DNA of 32,123 nt from an uncultured Massilia sp. (GTDB taxonomy: Bacteria > Pseudomonadota > Gammaproteobacteria > Burkholderiales > Burkholderiaceae). This document shows, one piece after another, positions 22,922 to 31,557 of this stretch (its first letter is position 1; each line of letters opens with the position of its first letter). A program made the position numbers and the translations under genes. The DNA lies in assembly GCA_946886065.1 (NCBI GenBank), contig CAMPHU010000025.1, forward strand, positions 1-32,123, given 5' to 3'. The notes beneath the pieces were generated by a model. That model did no database searches and was not told the origin of the DNA. It was given only the letters and a program-made list of their open reading frames with translations.

Positions 22922-24172
22922 TCATTCTATCTGCGACAGCGCCGCCGCACTCGCCGGCACGATCGGGATCCGCGCGGCCGGGGGCGCCCAGCCGAACAGG
23001 AACTGGCAGGCTGCGCCGCAGGTCTTGCCCTGGCAAGCCCCCATGCCGGCCCGCGTGGCCAGCTTCGCCTCGCGCCAGCTCCGGTACGGCGCCAGGCTGG
23101 CGGCCGTGACGTCCTCGCAGCGGCAGACGATGGTACCGGGCCGGCACATCTCCTTCAGGGACGCATCCGGCGCGAAGTTGCGCGCCAGCAGCGCCGCGAA
23201 ATCGTGGCACTGCCTGCGCGCCTCCCGGTCTTCCGCGGAGGGCATCATTTCCAGTGCGTCGAACACGGCGATGCGGCCTTCGACGATGGCCTTGTCCACG
23301 CCGCCGATGCCGGTGCACTCCCCTGCCGCCCAGATATGCGGGCGGTTCGTCCTTTGCAGTGAGTCGACCGCGATGGCGTCGTTGGCGATGTCGCAGCGCA
23401 GCGAGCAAGCCAGGTCGATATCGGGCACCAGACCGAAGCCCGCCGCCAGGAAGTCGCAGGCGAACTCCTTTTGATTGCGGCCGGTCTTGATGACCACGCT
23501 CTGCACCGCATCGAGCCCCCTGGCCTCGACGATCCGGGCGCCGGTGAGATACGGGACCTTCCACAAGCGCGCAAACAGCGAGGCCGCCTGGCGGAATTTT
23601 TCCTTGTGCCGCAACAGCAGCCCCATGCCGAAGGCCGACAACTGCGGCAGGCCCTGGTGCTCGACGATGGCGCTCACCTTCGCGCCCGCTTCCATGGCGG
23701 TGACCGCCGTCGGGAGCAGCAAGGGCCCGGAGCCTGCGATCACGATCCGGCGGTCCGCCACCGGCATTCCGCCCTTGATCAGCGCCTGCAGCCCGCCCGC
23801 GCCGGTGACGCCGGGCAGGGTCCAGCCGGGAAACGGCAGGAACAGCTCCCGCGCGCCCGAGCAGATCAGCAGGCGCTCGAAGTCGACGCGCACCGGCTTG
23901 TCGTCGACCTCCAGCAGCAGGGTATGGGAATCGACGCTGCCGATCACCTGCGCGCAGCGCAGATGCATGAAGCGCGGGTGGGCGTGCAAGTCGGCCCAGA
24001 TCTCCAGGGCGCGGGGGTCGGTCCACTTGTCCGGCCCTCCACGCCAGATCTGGCCGCCCGGCGCGTGATCGTTATCGATCAGGCAGACCCTGGCCCCGGC
24101 CACGACCGCCGTATGCGCCGCGGACAGCCCTGCCGGGCCGCCGCCGACGATGTGCAGGTCGGCGGGCCTCAT
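22922..24172 (-). CDS. D-hydroxyproline dehydrogenase, NAD(P)/FAD-binding subunit (LhpE/HcnB-like)
   Basis: The 416-aa product has an N-terminal dinucleotide site LHIVGGGPAGLSAAHTA (GGGPAG at 10-15), a second Rossmann motif near residue 145 (IVIAGSGPLLLPTAV), and a C-terminal BFD-like [2Fe-2S] domain with the pattern CRCEDVT...GACQGKTCGAAC. This is the electron-transfer subunit of the heteromeric dye-linked D-hydroxyproline dehydrogenase family (also HcnB, opine oxidase). The start is fixed by a four-base ATGA overlap with the ferredoxin-like gene upstream; the frame continues 49 codons inside that gene. Confidence 0.88.
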   Translation of the reverse strand: MRPADLHIVGGGPAGLSAAHTAVVAGARVCLIDNDHAPGGQIWRGGPDKWTDPRALEIWADLHAHPRFMHLRCAQVIGSVDSHTLLLEVDDKPVRVDFERLLICSGARELFLPFPGWTLPGVTGAGGLQALIKGGMPVADRRIVIAGSGPLLLPTAVTAMEAGAKVSAIVEHQGLPQLSAFGMGLLLRHKEKFRQAASLFARLWKVPYLTGARIVEARGLDAVQSVVIKTGRNQKEFACDFLAAGFGLVPDIDLACSLRCDIANDAIAVDSLQRTNRPHIWAAGECTGIGGVDKAIVEGRIAVFDALEMMPSAEDREARRQCHDFAALLARNFAPDASLKEMCRPGTIVCRCEDVTAASLAPYRSWREAKLATRAGMGACQGKTCGAACQFLFGWAPPAARIPIVPASAAALSQIE

Positions 24173-24432
24173 GCCTTGCCTCCGGTCGCGATGTCCATGC
24201 CGTCCCTGCAGATGGTGCGGCAGGCCAGCTGGTGGGGTTTGCCGTCGATCGTCACCCGGCATTCCTGGCACTGGCCGATGCCGCACAAGGCGAAGCGCGG
24301 CTGGCGCGTGACGGAGCACCGGGTGCGCAGCTTGCCGGCGGCGACCAGGGCCGCGATCACCGTGGCGCCGCTGGGGACTTCGACCCTGAGATTGTCGACT
24401 GTCAGGGAGCGGGTGGCTTCAGGCATGAGCAT
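24169..24432 (-). CDS. D-hydroxyproline dehydrogenase, [2Fe-2S] subunit (LhpF/HcnA-like)
   Basis: This 87-aa ferredoxin-like subunit has four cysteines in CSVTRQPRFALCGIGQCQEC plus another in LACRT, the pattern of HcnA/SoxA-type small subunits. It passes electrons between the two flavoproteins encoded on either side. The ATG at 24432 or 24426 overlaps the end of the upstream FAD gene (stop at 24419), and its own stop overlaps the next start. The three subunits are therefore translationally coupled, as expected for a stoichiometric complex. Confidence 0.88.
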   Translation of the reverse strand: MLMPEATRSLTVDNLRVEVPSGATVIAALVAAGKLRTRCSVTRQPRFALCGIGQCQECRVTIDGKPHQLACRTICRDGMDIATGGKA

Positions 24433-25537
24433 GGGCGAAACGCGATGGTGAATACGGGCTGGCGTCGATGGAAGGAGCCCGGCCGGACATCAGCTCGGCC
24501 AGCAACTGCGCGGTGCCGAAGGCGGTCGTGACGCCCAGGCCCTCATGGCCCGCGGCCAGCCAGACATGGCCGAGCACAGGGTGGCGGCCGATGACCGGCC
24601 TGCCGTCGCTGGTAGCGGGACGCATGCCGGTCCAGCTCCTGAGGATCTTCATCTCGGCCAGACAGGGCAGCAAGGCGATGGCCGAGCGCAGCAGCCGTGC
24701 AAGGACGCGCGGATCGACCTCGGCATGCTCGATGCCGTCCTGCCGGCACGACCCGATGAGCCATTGCCCGGTTGCGCGCGGCTGCACGTTCGCCGCGACC
24801 GCCAGCGCATCGCTGCCCGCCTCCGTCTGCCCGTATCCCATGCTGACGACCTGATGGGAAAGGCGGCCGGGATAGCGGTCGGTGATGGCCAAGTGGCCTT
24901 TTCGCGGGAAAACGGGGATGTCGGGCAGCAGGCGGCTGACGCCCGTGCCTGCCGCGACCACGATCTGGGCTGCCGCGATACGCTCGCCGCTGGCGAGCTG
25001 CACGCCGTCCCGGCCGATGCGCTGGACCGGGCTGCCGAACAGGGTGCGGCCGCCCTTCGCCACCAGCTGTTCGGCGAGCTCGCGCGCCACGGCCGGAGGA
25101 AAAACGGCGCTGTCGCGCTCCACCCGGATGCCGCCAGCCATGCCCTTGCGCAGGGACGGCTCGATGCGGGCGAGGTCCGCGCCGGAGAGCAGCGACGCGC
25201 TCCATCCTCGCTGCGCCAGCCGTTCCGCGCGGACCGCCGCGTGGGCCATTTGCGCCTCGTCTTCGGCGACCCAGAGCGTGCCGCATTGCGCGTGCTCGGC
25301 CAGGCCGCCTTTCCTGGACAGGAAGGCGTCCCAGCGCGCCAGGGACAGCATGCACAGGTCCAGCTCGTCGTCCGTCTCGTCGAGGGCGACCAGGTGGCCC
25401 ATCCCGGCCGCGGTCACGCCGGCGCCCGGATGATGCTCGTCGACGAGCAGGACCTTGCTGCCCTGGGACTGCAGTTCCAGGGCGCAGGCGGCGCCGATGA
25501 TGCCGGCGCCGATGACGATGACGTCGGGGCTGTTCAC
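24419..25537 (-). CDS. D-hydroxyproline dehydrogenase, catalytic FAD subunit (LhpB-like)
   Basis: This 372-aa D-amino-acid-oxidase-fold flavoprotein oxidises cis-4-hydroxy-D-proline to 1-pyrroline-4-hydroxy-2-carboxylate, passing electrons to the Fe-S and NAD(P)/FAD subunits. The N-terminal PDVIVIGAGIIGAACALELQ binds FAD and the C-terminal W-x-G-x-R-P-A-T-x-D-G-x-P element completes the site. I set the start at GTG 25537 because it overlaps the stop of the DapA-like gene by four bases (GTGA) and puts the Rossmann motif at the N-terminus. Alternatives would be glycine or sarcosine oxidase-like enzymes; the operon favours hydroxyproline. Confidence 0.88.
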   Translation of the reverse strand: MNSPDVIVIGAGIIGAACALELQSQGSKVLLVDEHHPGAGVTAAGMGHLVALDETDDELDLCMLSLARWDAFLSRKGGLAEHAQCGTLWVAEDEAQMAHAAVRAERLAQRGWSASLLSGADLARIEPSLRKGMAGGIRVERDSAVFPPAVARELAEQLVAKGGRTLFGSPVQRIGRDGVQLASGERIAAAQIVVAAGTGVSRLLPDIPVFPRKGHLAITDRYPGRLSHQVVSMGYGQTEAGSDALAVAANVQPRATGQWLIGSCRQDGIEHAEVDPRVLARLLRSAIALLPCLAEMKILRSWTGMRPATSDGRPVIGRHPVLGHVWLAAGHEGLGVTTAFGTAQLLAELMSGRAPSIDASPYSPSRFAHAHA

Positions 25538-26430
25538 GCCAGGGCGGGCAGCGTGGGACGCTTGGCGATGGCCGACCTGATCGTCTGCTCCGCCTTCAGG
25601 CGGCGCTCGCCGGCCAGCGGCAGGCGCGGCGCGCGCACGCGCTCGTTGGAGCCGATGGCCACGGCTTCGGCCAGCTTGATGTTCTGCACCAGGTAGGTGG
25701 AGACATCGAGATCCAGCAGCGGGCGGAACCAGCGGTAGATCTGCAGGGCCTCGTTGTAGCGGCCGGCCTGGGTCAGGCGGTAGATCGCCACGGTTTCGTC
25801 CGGGAAGGCCAGGCACAGGCCGGCCACCCAGCCCACCGCACCGACGCTCAGCGCTTCGAAGGCCAGGTTGTCGACGCCGGTCAGCAGGTCGAAGCGGTCG
25901 CCGAAGCGGTTGATGATGTCGGTGCTGCGGCGGATGTCGTCCGAGGACTCCTTCACGGCGACGAAACGGGTATCGCCGGCCAGTTCTTCCATGATCTCGA
26001 CCGTCACGTCGACGCGGTAGGCCAGGCGGTTCGAGTAGATCATGATCGGCAGGTCGCCGGCCTGGGCGATGGCCTTCAGGGTGGCGACCGTCTCGCGCGG
26101 ATCGGTGTGGTAGATCGTGCTCGGCACCACCATCAGGCCGTCGGCGCCGGCCTGCGCGGCTTTCTTCGCCAGCGCGCAGGCGTCGCGCGTCGCCGCCTCG
26201 GCCACGGTCAGCAGTGATGGCTTGCTGCCGCTGACCTGCTTGCACAGCTTGAGCACGTCGATGCGCTCCTCGTGCGACAACATCGGGCCTTCGCCCAGCG
26301 AACCGCAGGCGATCAGGCCGTCCACGCCGGCATCCATCTGGATGCCGAAGCAGCGGATCATTTCCTCATGGTCCAGGGAGCCGTCGTCCTTGAACTTGGT
26401 GGTCACGGCAGGAAGCACACCTCTCCACAT
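25534..26430 (-). CDS. DapA-family 1-pyrroline-4-hydroxy-2-carboxylate deaminase
   Basis: The 298-aa TIM-barrel has Tyr132 (IYSNRLAYR) and Schiff-base Lys160 (FVAVKESSDD). The pair of threonines that binds pyruvate in true DapA is replaced: the motif reads GSLGEGP at 43-49. In hydroxyproline pathways this branch converts 1-pyrroline-4-hydroxy-2-carboxylate to 2-oxoglutarate semialdehyde and ammonia. ATG 26430 has GGAGAGG upstream and begins MWRGVLPAVTT, a normal family start. It is the first gene of the five-gene minus-strand operon and is divergent from the PAS-AraC regulator. Confidence 0.9.
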   Translation of the reverse strand: MWRGVLPAVTTKFKDDGSLDHEEMIRCFGIQMDAGVDGLIACGSLGEGPMLSHEERIDVLKLCKQVSGSKPSLLTVAEAATRDACALAKKAAQAGADGLMVVPSTIYHTDPRETVATLKAIAQAGDLPIMIYSNRLAYRVDVTVEIMEELAGDTRFVAVKESSDDIRRSTDIINRFGDRFDLLTGVDNLAFEALSVGAVGWVAGLCLAFPDETVAIYRLTQAGRYNEALQIYRWFRPLLDLDVSTYLVQNIKLAEAVAIGSNERVRAPRLPLAGERRLKAEQTIRSAIAKRPTLPALA

Positions 26431-26600
26431 AGCTTTACCTCTCCTTCGGCTGGGGTGTTGGAAAGTCTCCATGCTAGGCCTCGGCGCAGCGGCGGTCTTG
26501 CTGCAAGCTCGCCCGAAGGACGCCGAAATCGGCACAGCCGCTTCGCATGGCCGCAGAGCTGTGGCAAAGTACCTGCATGGTGGAGTGCGGAGGGAGGAGC
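26431..26600. promoter_or_regulatory. Divergent promoter region of the hydroxyproline locus
   Basis: 170 bp separate the starts of the deaminase operon (minus) and the PAS-AraC gene (plus). It should hold both promoters and the AraC-type operator. I see no convincing -35/-10 pair or repeat; the base composition is as GC-rich as the genes. Confidence 0.35.
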
Positions 26601-27383
26601 ATGATCGAAGTGACAGCGCTGAAGTCGTTTGACGCAGTCGGCATGGAGGCGGTCGAATCGCTGTTCGACGCGCTGGACGACATCGCCTACTTCGTCAAGG
26701 ATAGGGAGGGCCGCTATCTCAGCATCAACCGCACCATGGTGCGGCGCTGCGGAGTCCGGCACAAGAAGGATGTCATCGGCAAGACCGCGCTGGAGCTGTT
26801 CCCGCGCGCGCTGGCGGAAACCTATCTGGCGCAGGACAGGAAGGTGATCGACAAGGGCGCGGCCATTGACAAGCACCTGGAGCTGCACATTTATCCCGGG
26901 CGCAGCCGGGGGTGGTGCATTACCAAGAAAGTGCCGCTGTATGGGAAGGATGGGGAGGTCATCGGTCTGATCGGCACCTCGCACGACCTGGGCCTGCTCG
27001 ACGACCTGCACCCAGCTTACCGGCAGATCGCGCGTATCGCGCAGACCATCAGTGAGAACTACCACGAGAACATCTCGCTGCAGGCGCTGGCGCAGGAGGC
27101 GGGTTTATCGCTGTCGCGTGTCGAGCGCCTGTTCCAGAAGGTGTTCCAGCATTCGCCACGCCAGCTGCTGCTGCAATGCAGGCTGACGGCAGCCATGAAT
27201 CTGATCGAGCGAAAGCCTGAGGCCAGGATCGCGGATATTGCCTACGAATGCGGTTATACGGATCACAGTGCGTTCAGCCGCCAATTCAAGTCCTATGTGG
27301 GCATGAGTCCGACCCAATATGCGGTGCACGTTAGAAGCGGCATCGACACGGCTGACGACCAGCCTGACTCGCCAAGAATCTAG
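26601..27383 (+). CDS. PAS-AraC transcriptional regulator (LhpR-like)
   Basis: The 260-aa product has an N-terminal PAS-type sensor domain (about residues 15-135; DALDDIAYFVKDREGRYLSIN, typical of PAS_4) and a C-terminal AraC/XylS double helix-turn-helix (about 165-255; LQALAQEAGLSLSRVERLFQKVF and IADIAYECGYTDHSAFSRQFK). I chose ATG 26601 because AGGGAGG (26591-26597) precedes it. Its position, divergent from the catabolic operon and convergent with the epimerase gene, makes it the probable hydroxyproline-responsive activator. The ligand of the PAS domain is unknown. Confidence 0.88.
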   Translation: MIEVTALKSFDAVGMEAVESLFDALDDIAYFVKDREGRYLSINRTMVRRCGVRHKKDVIGKTALELFPRALAETYLAQDRKVIDKGAAIDKHLELHIYPGRSRGWCITKKVPLYGKDGEVIGLIGTSHDLGLLDDLHPAYRQIARIAQTISENYHENISLQALAQEAGLSLSRVERLFQKVFQHSPRQLLLQCRLTAAMNLIERKPEARIADIAYECGYTDHSAFSRQFKSYVGMSPTQYAVHVRSGIDTADDQPDSPRI

Positions 27384-27413
27384 TTACCCTTATTCCATCG
27401 TTACCCGTAAAAC

Positions 27414-27446
27414 CGTCTCCCCGGCGAAGGCCGGGGCCCAAGTTCG
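27414..27446. repeat. Extragenic palindrome, copy 4 (diverged)
   Basis: CCCCGG-cgaagg-CCGGGG is followed by CCCAAGTTCG, the outer sequence shared with the other copies (…GGGGACCCAAGTT). It lies 30 bp after the AraC gene stop and 18 bp before the convergent epimerase stop. It can serve as a bidirectional hairpin between them. Confidence 0.8.
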
Positions 27447-27463
27447 CTCCGACGCCAATACCC

Positions 27464-28402
27464 CTAGCGCTCGCCTCGAATCCCCCAGGCAAACGGATCA
27501 TCCTCCTGGAAGATCAACGTCGCTTCCCCGCTGACCCACGCAGTACCGCGAATCGTCGGCGCAATTCCCTCGGCTCCCCGCCGGTAGCTCCCTTCAAACA
27601 CGCTACCGATAATGCTTTCCTGCCGCCAGACCGCGCCCTCCTCCAGCTTGCCGTCCGCCGCCAGGCAAGCCAGCTTCGCGCTAGTCCCGGTACCGCAGGG
27701 CGATCGGTCATACGCCTTGCCCGGACAGAGCACGAAATTCCTGCTGTCCGCCGACGCCGACGCGGCAAACAACTCCACGTGATCGATCACCGCCCCGCCG
27801 GCTCCGGTAATGCCCTGCTCCCGCAACGCGTCCATGACCGCTTCCGAAAACCTGGTCAGCGCTTCGATATTGCCGGGTTTGAGGTCGAAAGGATGGTCTT
27901 CGATCAGGAAGAACCAGTTGCCGCCCCAGGCGATATCGCCGGTCACCGTTCCGTAGCCCTCGACTGCCACCGGCACTCGTTTCTGTAGCCGGTACGAAGC
28001 CACGTTCTCGACGCTCACGGAACCATCCGCATGGAGTTCGGCCGTCACGACGCCAACCGGTGTGTCGATACGGTGCCGCCCCGCCGTGATACGGCCCATG
28101 TGGGCCAGCGAGGCCACCAGGCCAATCGTGCCATGGCCGCACATGCCGAGATAGCCGACGTTATTGAAGAAGATGACCCCTGCGACGCAATCGGCCGCAT
28201 GCGGCTCGCACAGCAGCGCGCCGACCAGCACATCGGAGCCTCGTGGTTCGCACACGGTGCCGGTGCGGATGTGATCATGCTGTTCGCGCATGAGGGCCAC
28301 CCTCTCGGACAAGGGGCCATGTCCAAGGTCAGGACCTTCGTCGATGATGAGGCGGGTCGGCTCGCCACCGGTGTGTGAGTCGATTATCGAAATCTTGTAC
28401 AT
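27464..28402 (-). CDS. lhpA: 4-hydroxyproline 2-epimerase
   Basis: This 312-aa member of the proline racemase family interconverts trans-4-hydroxy-L-proline and cis-4-hydroxy-D-proline, the first step of the pathway. The two catalytic cysteines are Cys88 in MCGHGTIG and Cys236 in [10 protein letters not shown], the Cys-Cys type with the same numbering I recall for the Pseudomonas enzyme. It is not the Cys-Thr dehydratase type. The context favours hydroxyproline over proline. I chose ATG 28402; ATG 28435 is in frame. It is transcribed alone, with the regulator gene between it and the rest of the pathway. Confidence 0.92.
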   Translation of the reverse strand: MYKISIIDSHTGGEPTRLIIDEGPDLGHGPLSERVALMREQHDHIRTGTVCEPRGSDVLVGALLCEPHAADCVAGVIFFNNVGYLGMCGHGTIGLVASLAHMGRITAGRHRIDTPVGVVTAELHADGSVSVENVASYRLQKRVPVAVEGYGTVTGDIAWGGNWFFLIEDHPFDLKPGNIEALTRFSEAVMDALREQGITGAGGAVIDHVELFAASASADSRNFVLCPGKAYDRSPCGTGTSAKLACLAADGKLEEGAVWRQESIIGSVFEGSYRRGAEGIAPTIRGTAWVSGEATLIFQEDDPFAWGIRGER

Positions 28403-28776
28403 CTCATTCGCCAAGTTACCGAAACTGTCCAGCATTGAGAAAATGTGAGTTATAAGATTACACGGAATGGATGCAATGGTCTTGTCCGTTTTACCTGCGT
28501 TAAGTATGGAAAAAGGCACATCTTCATAAAACTGGGCAGCCAAGTTCGCCTGTCGGGTGTATTGGATGACCGTCGCTCACTCATGAGCACAGGCGAGTAA
28601 ATCGCCGCGTGATCGCAACGCACTAGAAAGAACGCCATTAAAGTGTTTTTTAACCGTTCAAAAACGCCCTCTCTCTGCTCCACCTCGGCGGACGAGGACA
28701 CCTTAATTGCTCAAGATCAGAAAAGAAATTTGCACGCTACGCTTGCTCGTACCTTATTGGCGATCCACCCTAATGA
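28403..28776. other. Intergenic region, AT-richer, with probable epimerase promoter
   Basis: About 370 bp without a supported gene. On the minus strand TTGCAT (28471-28476), a 16-bp spacer and TATAAC (28449-28454) form a plausible promoter for the epimerase gene. Two small hairpins, GCTCA-ctca-TGAGC (about 28575-28588) and GGCGA-gtaaa-TCGCC (28592-28606), have no U-tract. The composition is visibly AT-richer than the flanks. A minus-strand open frame of 83 codons at 28450-28701 has no ribosome site and no family resemblance, so I do not call it a gene. Confidence 0.55.
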
Positions 28777-29247
28777 TTAAGGTTCAAATAACGTCCAAGC
28801 GTAGACAACATCAGCACCAATTTGTCGCATAGCAATCCATTTGCGATCCACGTCGGAATCTTTGCATTGGACTGCATCAATCGCTTGTGCTTTGCTTAGC
28901 AGTTCCTGACTCTTACGAATCGAGCGCGGAAATCCCGCAGATAAGTCAGGGAGTGCTGCTTGCGCGCCGTGGCGATCCATTATTTGACATTCCTTGCCGA
29001 GATTCTGAAGCGAACTCATGCTTTTAAACTCTAACCAAACAACGTTGCTGTCAATATTGTGTACCTCGTGGATATCTCTTGCAGACTTCGGCAGCCAACT
29101 CGGCAACCATTTATCGGGCCCAACGGCACCATTCTTCACTGCATCTCCATAGTCTTTAAAGGCAGAGGCAGGCGTTTCGAGATCGATGTACGCGAACACC
29201 AGAACAATCACAGCTAAAGCAATCGCTCCCACTCTAATAATTTTCAA
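28777..29247 (-). CDS. Membrane-anchored hypothetical protein, atypical composition
   Basis: The 156-aa product has one N-terminal membrane helix (about residues 4-22, IRVGAIALAVIVLVFAY) and a soluble domain facing the periplasm. The domain contains WLPSWLPKSARDIHEVHNIDSN and three cysteines, a D-x-W-x-P-x-x-L-P motif I associate with small unknown lipobox-free envelope proteins. I set the start at TTG 29247 because AAGGAGG lies 6 bases before it; the GTG at 29265 would place that site inside the gene. Base composition is clearly AT-richer and codons less biased than all neighbours, pointing to recent acquisition. Function unknown. Confidence 0.72.
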   Translation of the reverse strand: MKIIRVGAIALAVIVLVFAYIDLETPASAFKDYGDAVKNGAVGPDKWLPSWLPKSARDIHEVHNIDSNVVWLEFKSMSSLQNLGKECQIMDRHGAQAALPDLSAGFPRSIRKSQELLSKAQAIDAVQCKDSDVDRKWIAMRQIGADVVYAWTLFEP

Positions 29248-29468
29248 TACTCCCCTCCTTATCACCCCAACTCCTATCCAGACATTTAAAATTTAGACCG
29301 AGAAATTGCCACCTGGTCGATAGCTGCCACACAATTTTGAAAAGTTTCTGACGTCGAAGCGTTGAATTATCACCAGTGGGGCTTACGGAAATCCGGATAA
29401 CAATGATGAGAGTGCCGTTCGCGATGCCCATCTGAACGAACAATTCAGTATGGTGCATGGCATGAAGG

Positions 29469-30677
29469 CTAAGCCACTACGGCCATTGGTGTAAGTGACC
29501 GCAGGCGCAGCGCGATTCCCAGTCCGAGCAGCAGGATCGCCCCCAGCATGACGACCACGCCGGTCCACGCCCATTGCTCCCACACGTAGCCGGTAGCCCA
29601 CCCTACGACGCTCGAACCGAGGTAATAGAAGAAGAGATAAATACCCGACGCCAGCGCCTGCGGAGGCTGCGCACGCCGCCCCACCCAGCTGCTGGCCACC
29701 GAATGCGACGCGAAGAAGCCGAAGGTGGCGAGTCCCACGCCCAGCACCACCGCGAACACCGAATCGTGCAAGGTGATGAGCAGCCCCGCGATCATCACCC
29801 CCATCACCAGCCACAGCACGTTGCGCCGCCCCAGCTTGTCGCCCAGCTTCCCCGCCCACATCGAGCTGAAGATCCCGAGCAGATAGAGCAGCGACAGCGC
29901 CCCGACAGCGCTCTGGCGCAGCTCGAACGGCGGCGCCAGCAGCCGGTAGCCGATGTAGTTGTACAGGCTGACGAAAGACCCCATCAGCAGGAAAGGCAGC
30001 GCGAACAGCCACGGCAGGCCGGGATCGCGCAGATGCACGCGCAACCCGTCGATGAAGCCCGGTCCGCGCGGAGGCCGCGTATCCGCATGGCGCGAAGGCG
30101 GCAGGCTGCGCGAGAATTCCCAGGCCGCATACAGCCCCGCCGCGCCGAGCAGCCCGACGGCGATACGCCACGAGACGAAGTCGCTGATCAGGGCCGAAAG
30201 CACGCGTCCGCTCATGCCGCCGAAGGCGCTGCCGCTGATGTACATGCCCATCGAGAGCCCGAGCGAAGTCGGTTCGATCTCGTCGCTCAGATAAGCCATG
30301 GCCACCGCGGGCAGCCCGCCCAGCATCAGGCCGAGCAGCGCCCTTGCCCCGACCAGCTGGGCATAGTCGAAGGTGAAGGCGCACAGCAGGGTCAGCACCG
30401 CGCCGAAATACATCGACGCCACCATCACGGTCTTGCGCCCGAAGCGGTCGGCCACGCTGGAAGAGGCCAGCAGCGCCACGGCCAGCGTCGCGGTCGACAC
30501 CGACAGCGCCAGGCTGCTCTGGGCGGGAGTGAGGGAAAAGTCCCGCGCTAGCAGCGGCATCAGCGGCTGGACGCAGTACAGGAGGGCGAAGATGGAAAAG
30601 CCCCCGAAAGCCATCGCGCGGTTGATGCGCCGGAATTCAAGACTTCCGGACGCGATCCGACCGCGCGGGGCGTTCAC
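29469..30677 (-). CDS. Major facilitator superfamily transporter (YnfM-like exporter)
   Basis: This 402-aa protein has 12 predicted membrane helices. The family-A loop motif between helices 2 and 3 reads SSVADRFGRKTVM, and the matching loop in the second half reads GKLGDKLGRRNVL. LLYCVQPLMPLLARDFSLTPAQSSLALS near the start is close to the YnfM/arabinose-efflux branch of the superfamily. Substrate unknown. The start at GTG 30677 overlaps the stop of the upstream unknown gene (GTGA), so it belongs to that operon and not to the hydroxyproline genes. Uptake of hydroxyproline is therefore unlikely to be its job. Confidence 0.88.
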   Translation of the reverse strand: MNAPRGRIASGSLEFRRINRAMAFGGFSIFALLYCVQPLMPLLARDFSLTPAQSSLALSVSTATLAVALLASSSVADRFGRKTVMVASMYFGAVLTLLCAFTFDYAQLVGARALLGLMLGGLPAVAMAYLSDEIEPTSLGLSMGMYISGSAFGGMSGRVLSALISDFVSWRIAVGLLGAAGLYAAWEFSRSLPPSRHADTRPPRGPGFIDGLRVHLRDPGLPWLFALPFLLMGSFVSLYNYIGYRLLAPPFELRQSAVGALSLLYLLGIFSSMWAGKLGDKLGRRNVLWLVMGVMIAGLLITLHDSVFAVVLGVGLATFGFFASHSVASSWVGRRAQPPQALASGIYLFFYYLGSSVVGWATGYVWEQWAWTGVVVMLGAILLLGLGIALRLRSLTPMAVVA

Positions 30678-31546
30678 GGGTAATCCGCCTCGAGTTCGGA
30701 ACCGGCGTAGTTTTCCAGCTCGGCGAACAGCTGCTTGAGGCTGGCCTTGGTTCCGATGTTCTGCAGCACGGTGCAGTGGCTGCGATAGGTGTCGATGCGC
30801 TCGGCGACGACAGGCTTGTGCACATCGGGAATGCGGGCCATCAGCTCGGCCCAGCCGGTCTCGAAGTCAGGCTGGTTCTTGCGCACCGATTTGACGAAGC
30901 GCTCGAACTCCTTCTGGCCGGCGCGCGCGGTGATGCGCCCGCCGCCTTCCACCGCGAAGATGATCGCCAGCGCGATCACGCCTTCGGCATTCAGGTCCGG
31001 ATCGTTGATCGGGCCTTCGTAATGATGGCGGCGCAGCCACTGGGCGGCGCGCACGATCGCCTGCACGCTCTTGCGCTGCTCCACCTGGCCCAGGTAGCGC
31101 TCGTAGCCCGACCAGCTCTCGCCCGGGTCGGCGGTGCAAATGTCGACGAACAGCTCCTTCAGGCGGCGCTGCGAGTACACCGGATCGGTGTCGTACTCGC
31201 CGATCAGGCTGTCCTCGGGCAGCGCGGCGAGCTCGCGGATCAGGCGGAAGCCCGCCTGGAACACGTGCTCGGCGCCCTCCTCGATCAGGACGTCGAGCGC
31301 GTCCAGGTCATCCTCGCTCGCGGCAAGGTGCTCGAGGCCCAGCGAGACCCCGCCCACGGTCAGCAACTGGGCGCGCTGGATGCCTTCCGCGGTGCGGTCG
31401 TTGGTGAACTTCTCGGCCACCATGGCGGTGATCCCGGACAGCTCGTCCGCCAGGATCGCCGCCTCGTCCGGGGTGGCCTCGGTGGACAGCAGCTTGATCG
31501 CCCGCACCAGGCGCGGCGGCTTCTCGATGACGATGGCCGGCAGCAT
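30674..31546 (-). CDS. Conserved hypothetical cytoplasmic protein
   Basis: The 290-aa product starts MLPAIVIEKPPRLVRAIKLL. It is alpha-helical and acidic, with no membrane segment and no motif I recognise. It has long amphipathic helices, one glycine-rich stretch (FAVEGGGRITAR, near residue 198) and a single W-L-R-R-H-H motif near residue 170. GTG 31561, overlapping the upstream stop as GTGA, is an alternative start adding five residues. It sits between another unknown and the MFS gene in one overlapping operon. Confidence 0.72.
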   Translation of the reverse strand: MLPAIVIEKPPRLVRAIKLLSTEATPDEAAILADELSGITAMVAEKFTNDRTAEGIQRAQLLTVGGVSLGLEHLAASEDDLDALDVLIEEGAEHVFQAGFRLIRELAALPEDSLIGEYDTDPVYSQRRLKELFVDICTADPGESWSGYERYLGQVEQRKSVQAIVRAAQWLRRHHYEGPINDPDLNAEGVIALAIIFAVEGGGRITARAGQKEFERFVKSVRKNQPDFETGWAELMARIPDVHKPVVAERIDTYRSHCTVLQNIGTKASLKQLFAELENYAGSELEADYP

Positions 31547-31557
31547 GAATCCCGAAC

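Noticed and set aside
28450..28701. 83-codon minus-strand frame as a gene remnant
   Set aside because: No ribosome site, no family resemblance, and it overlaps the likely epimerase promoter.
29469..30677. MFS gene as the hydroxyproline transporter
   Set aside because: It is coupled to two unrelated genes, resembles exporters of the YnfM branch, and is separated from the Hyp locus by the AT-rich patch.
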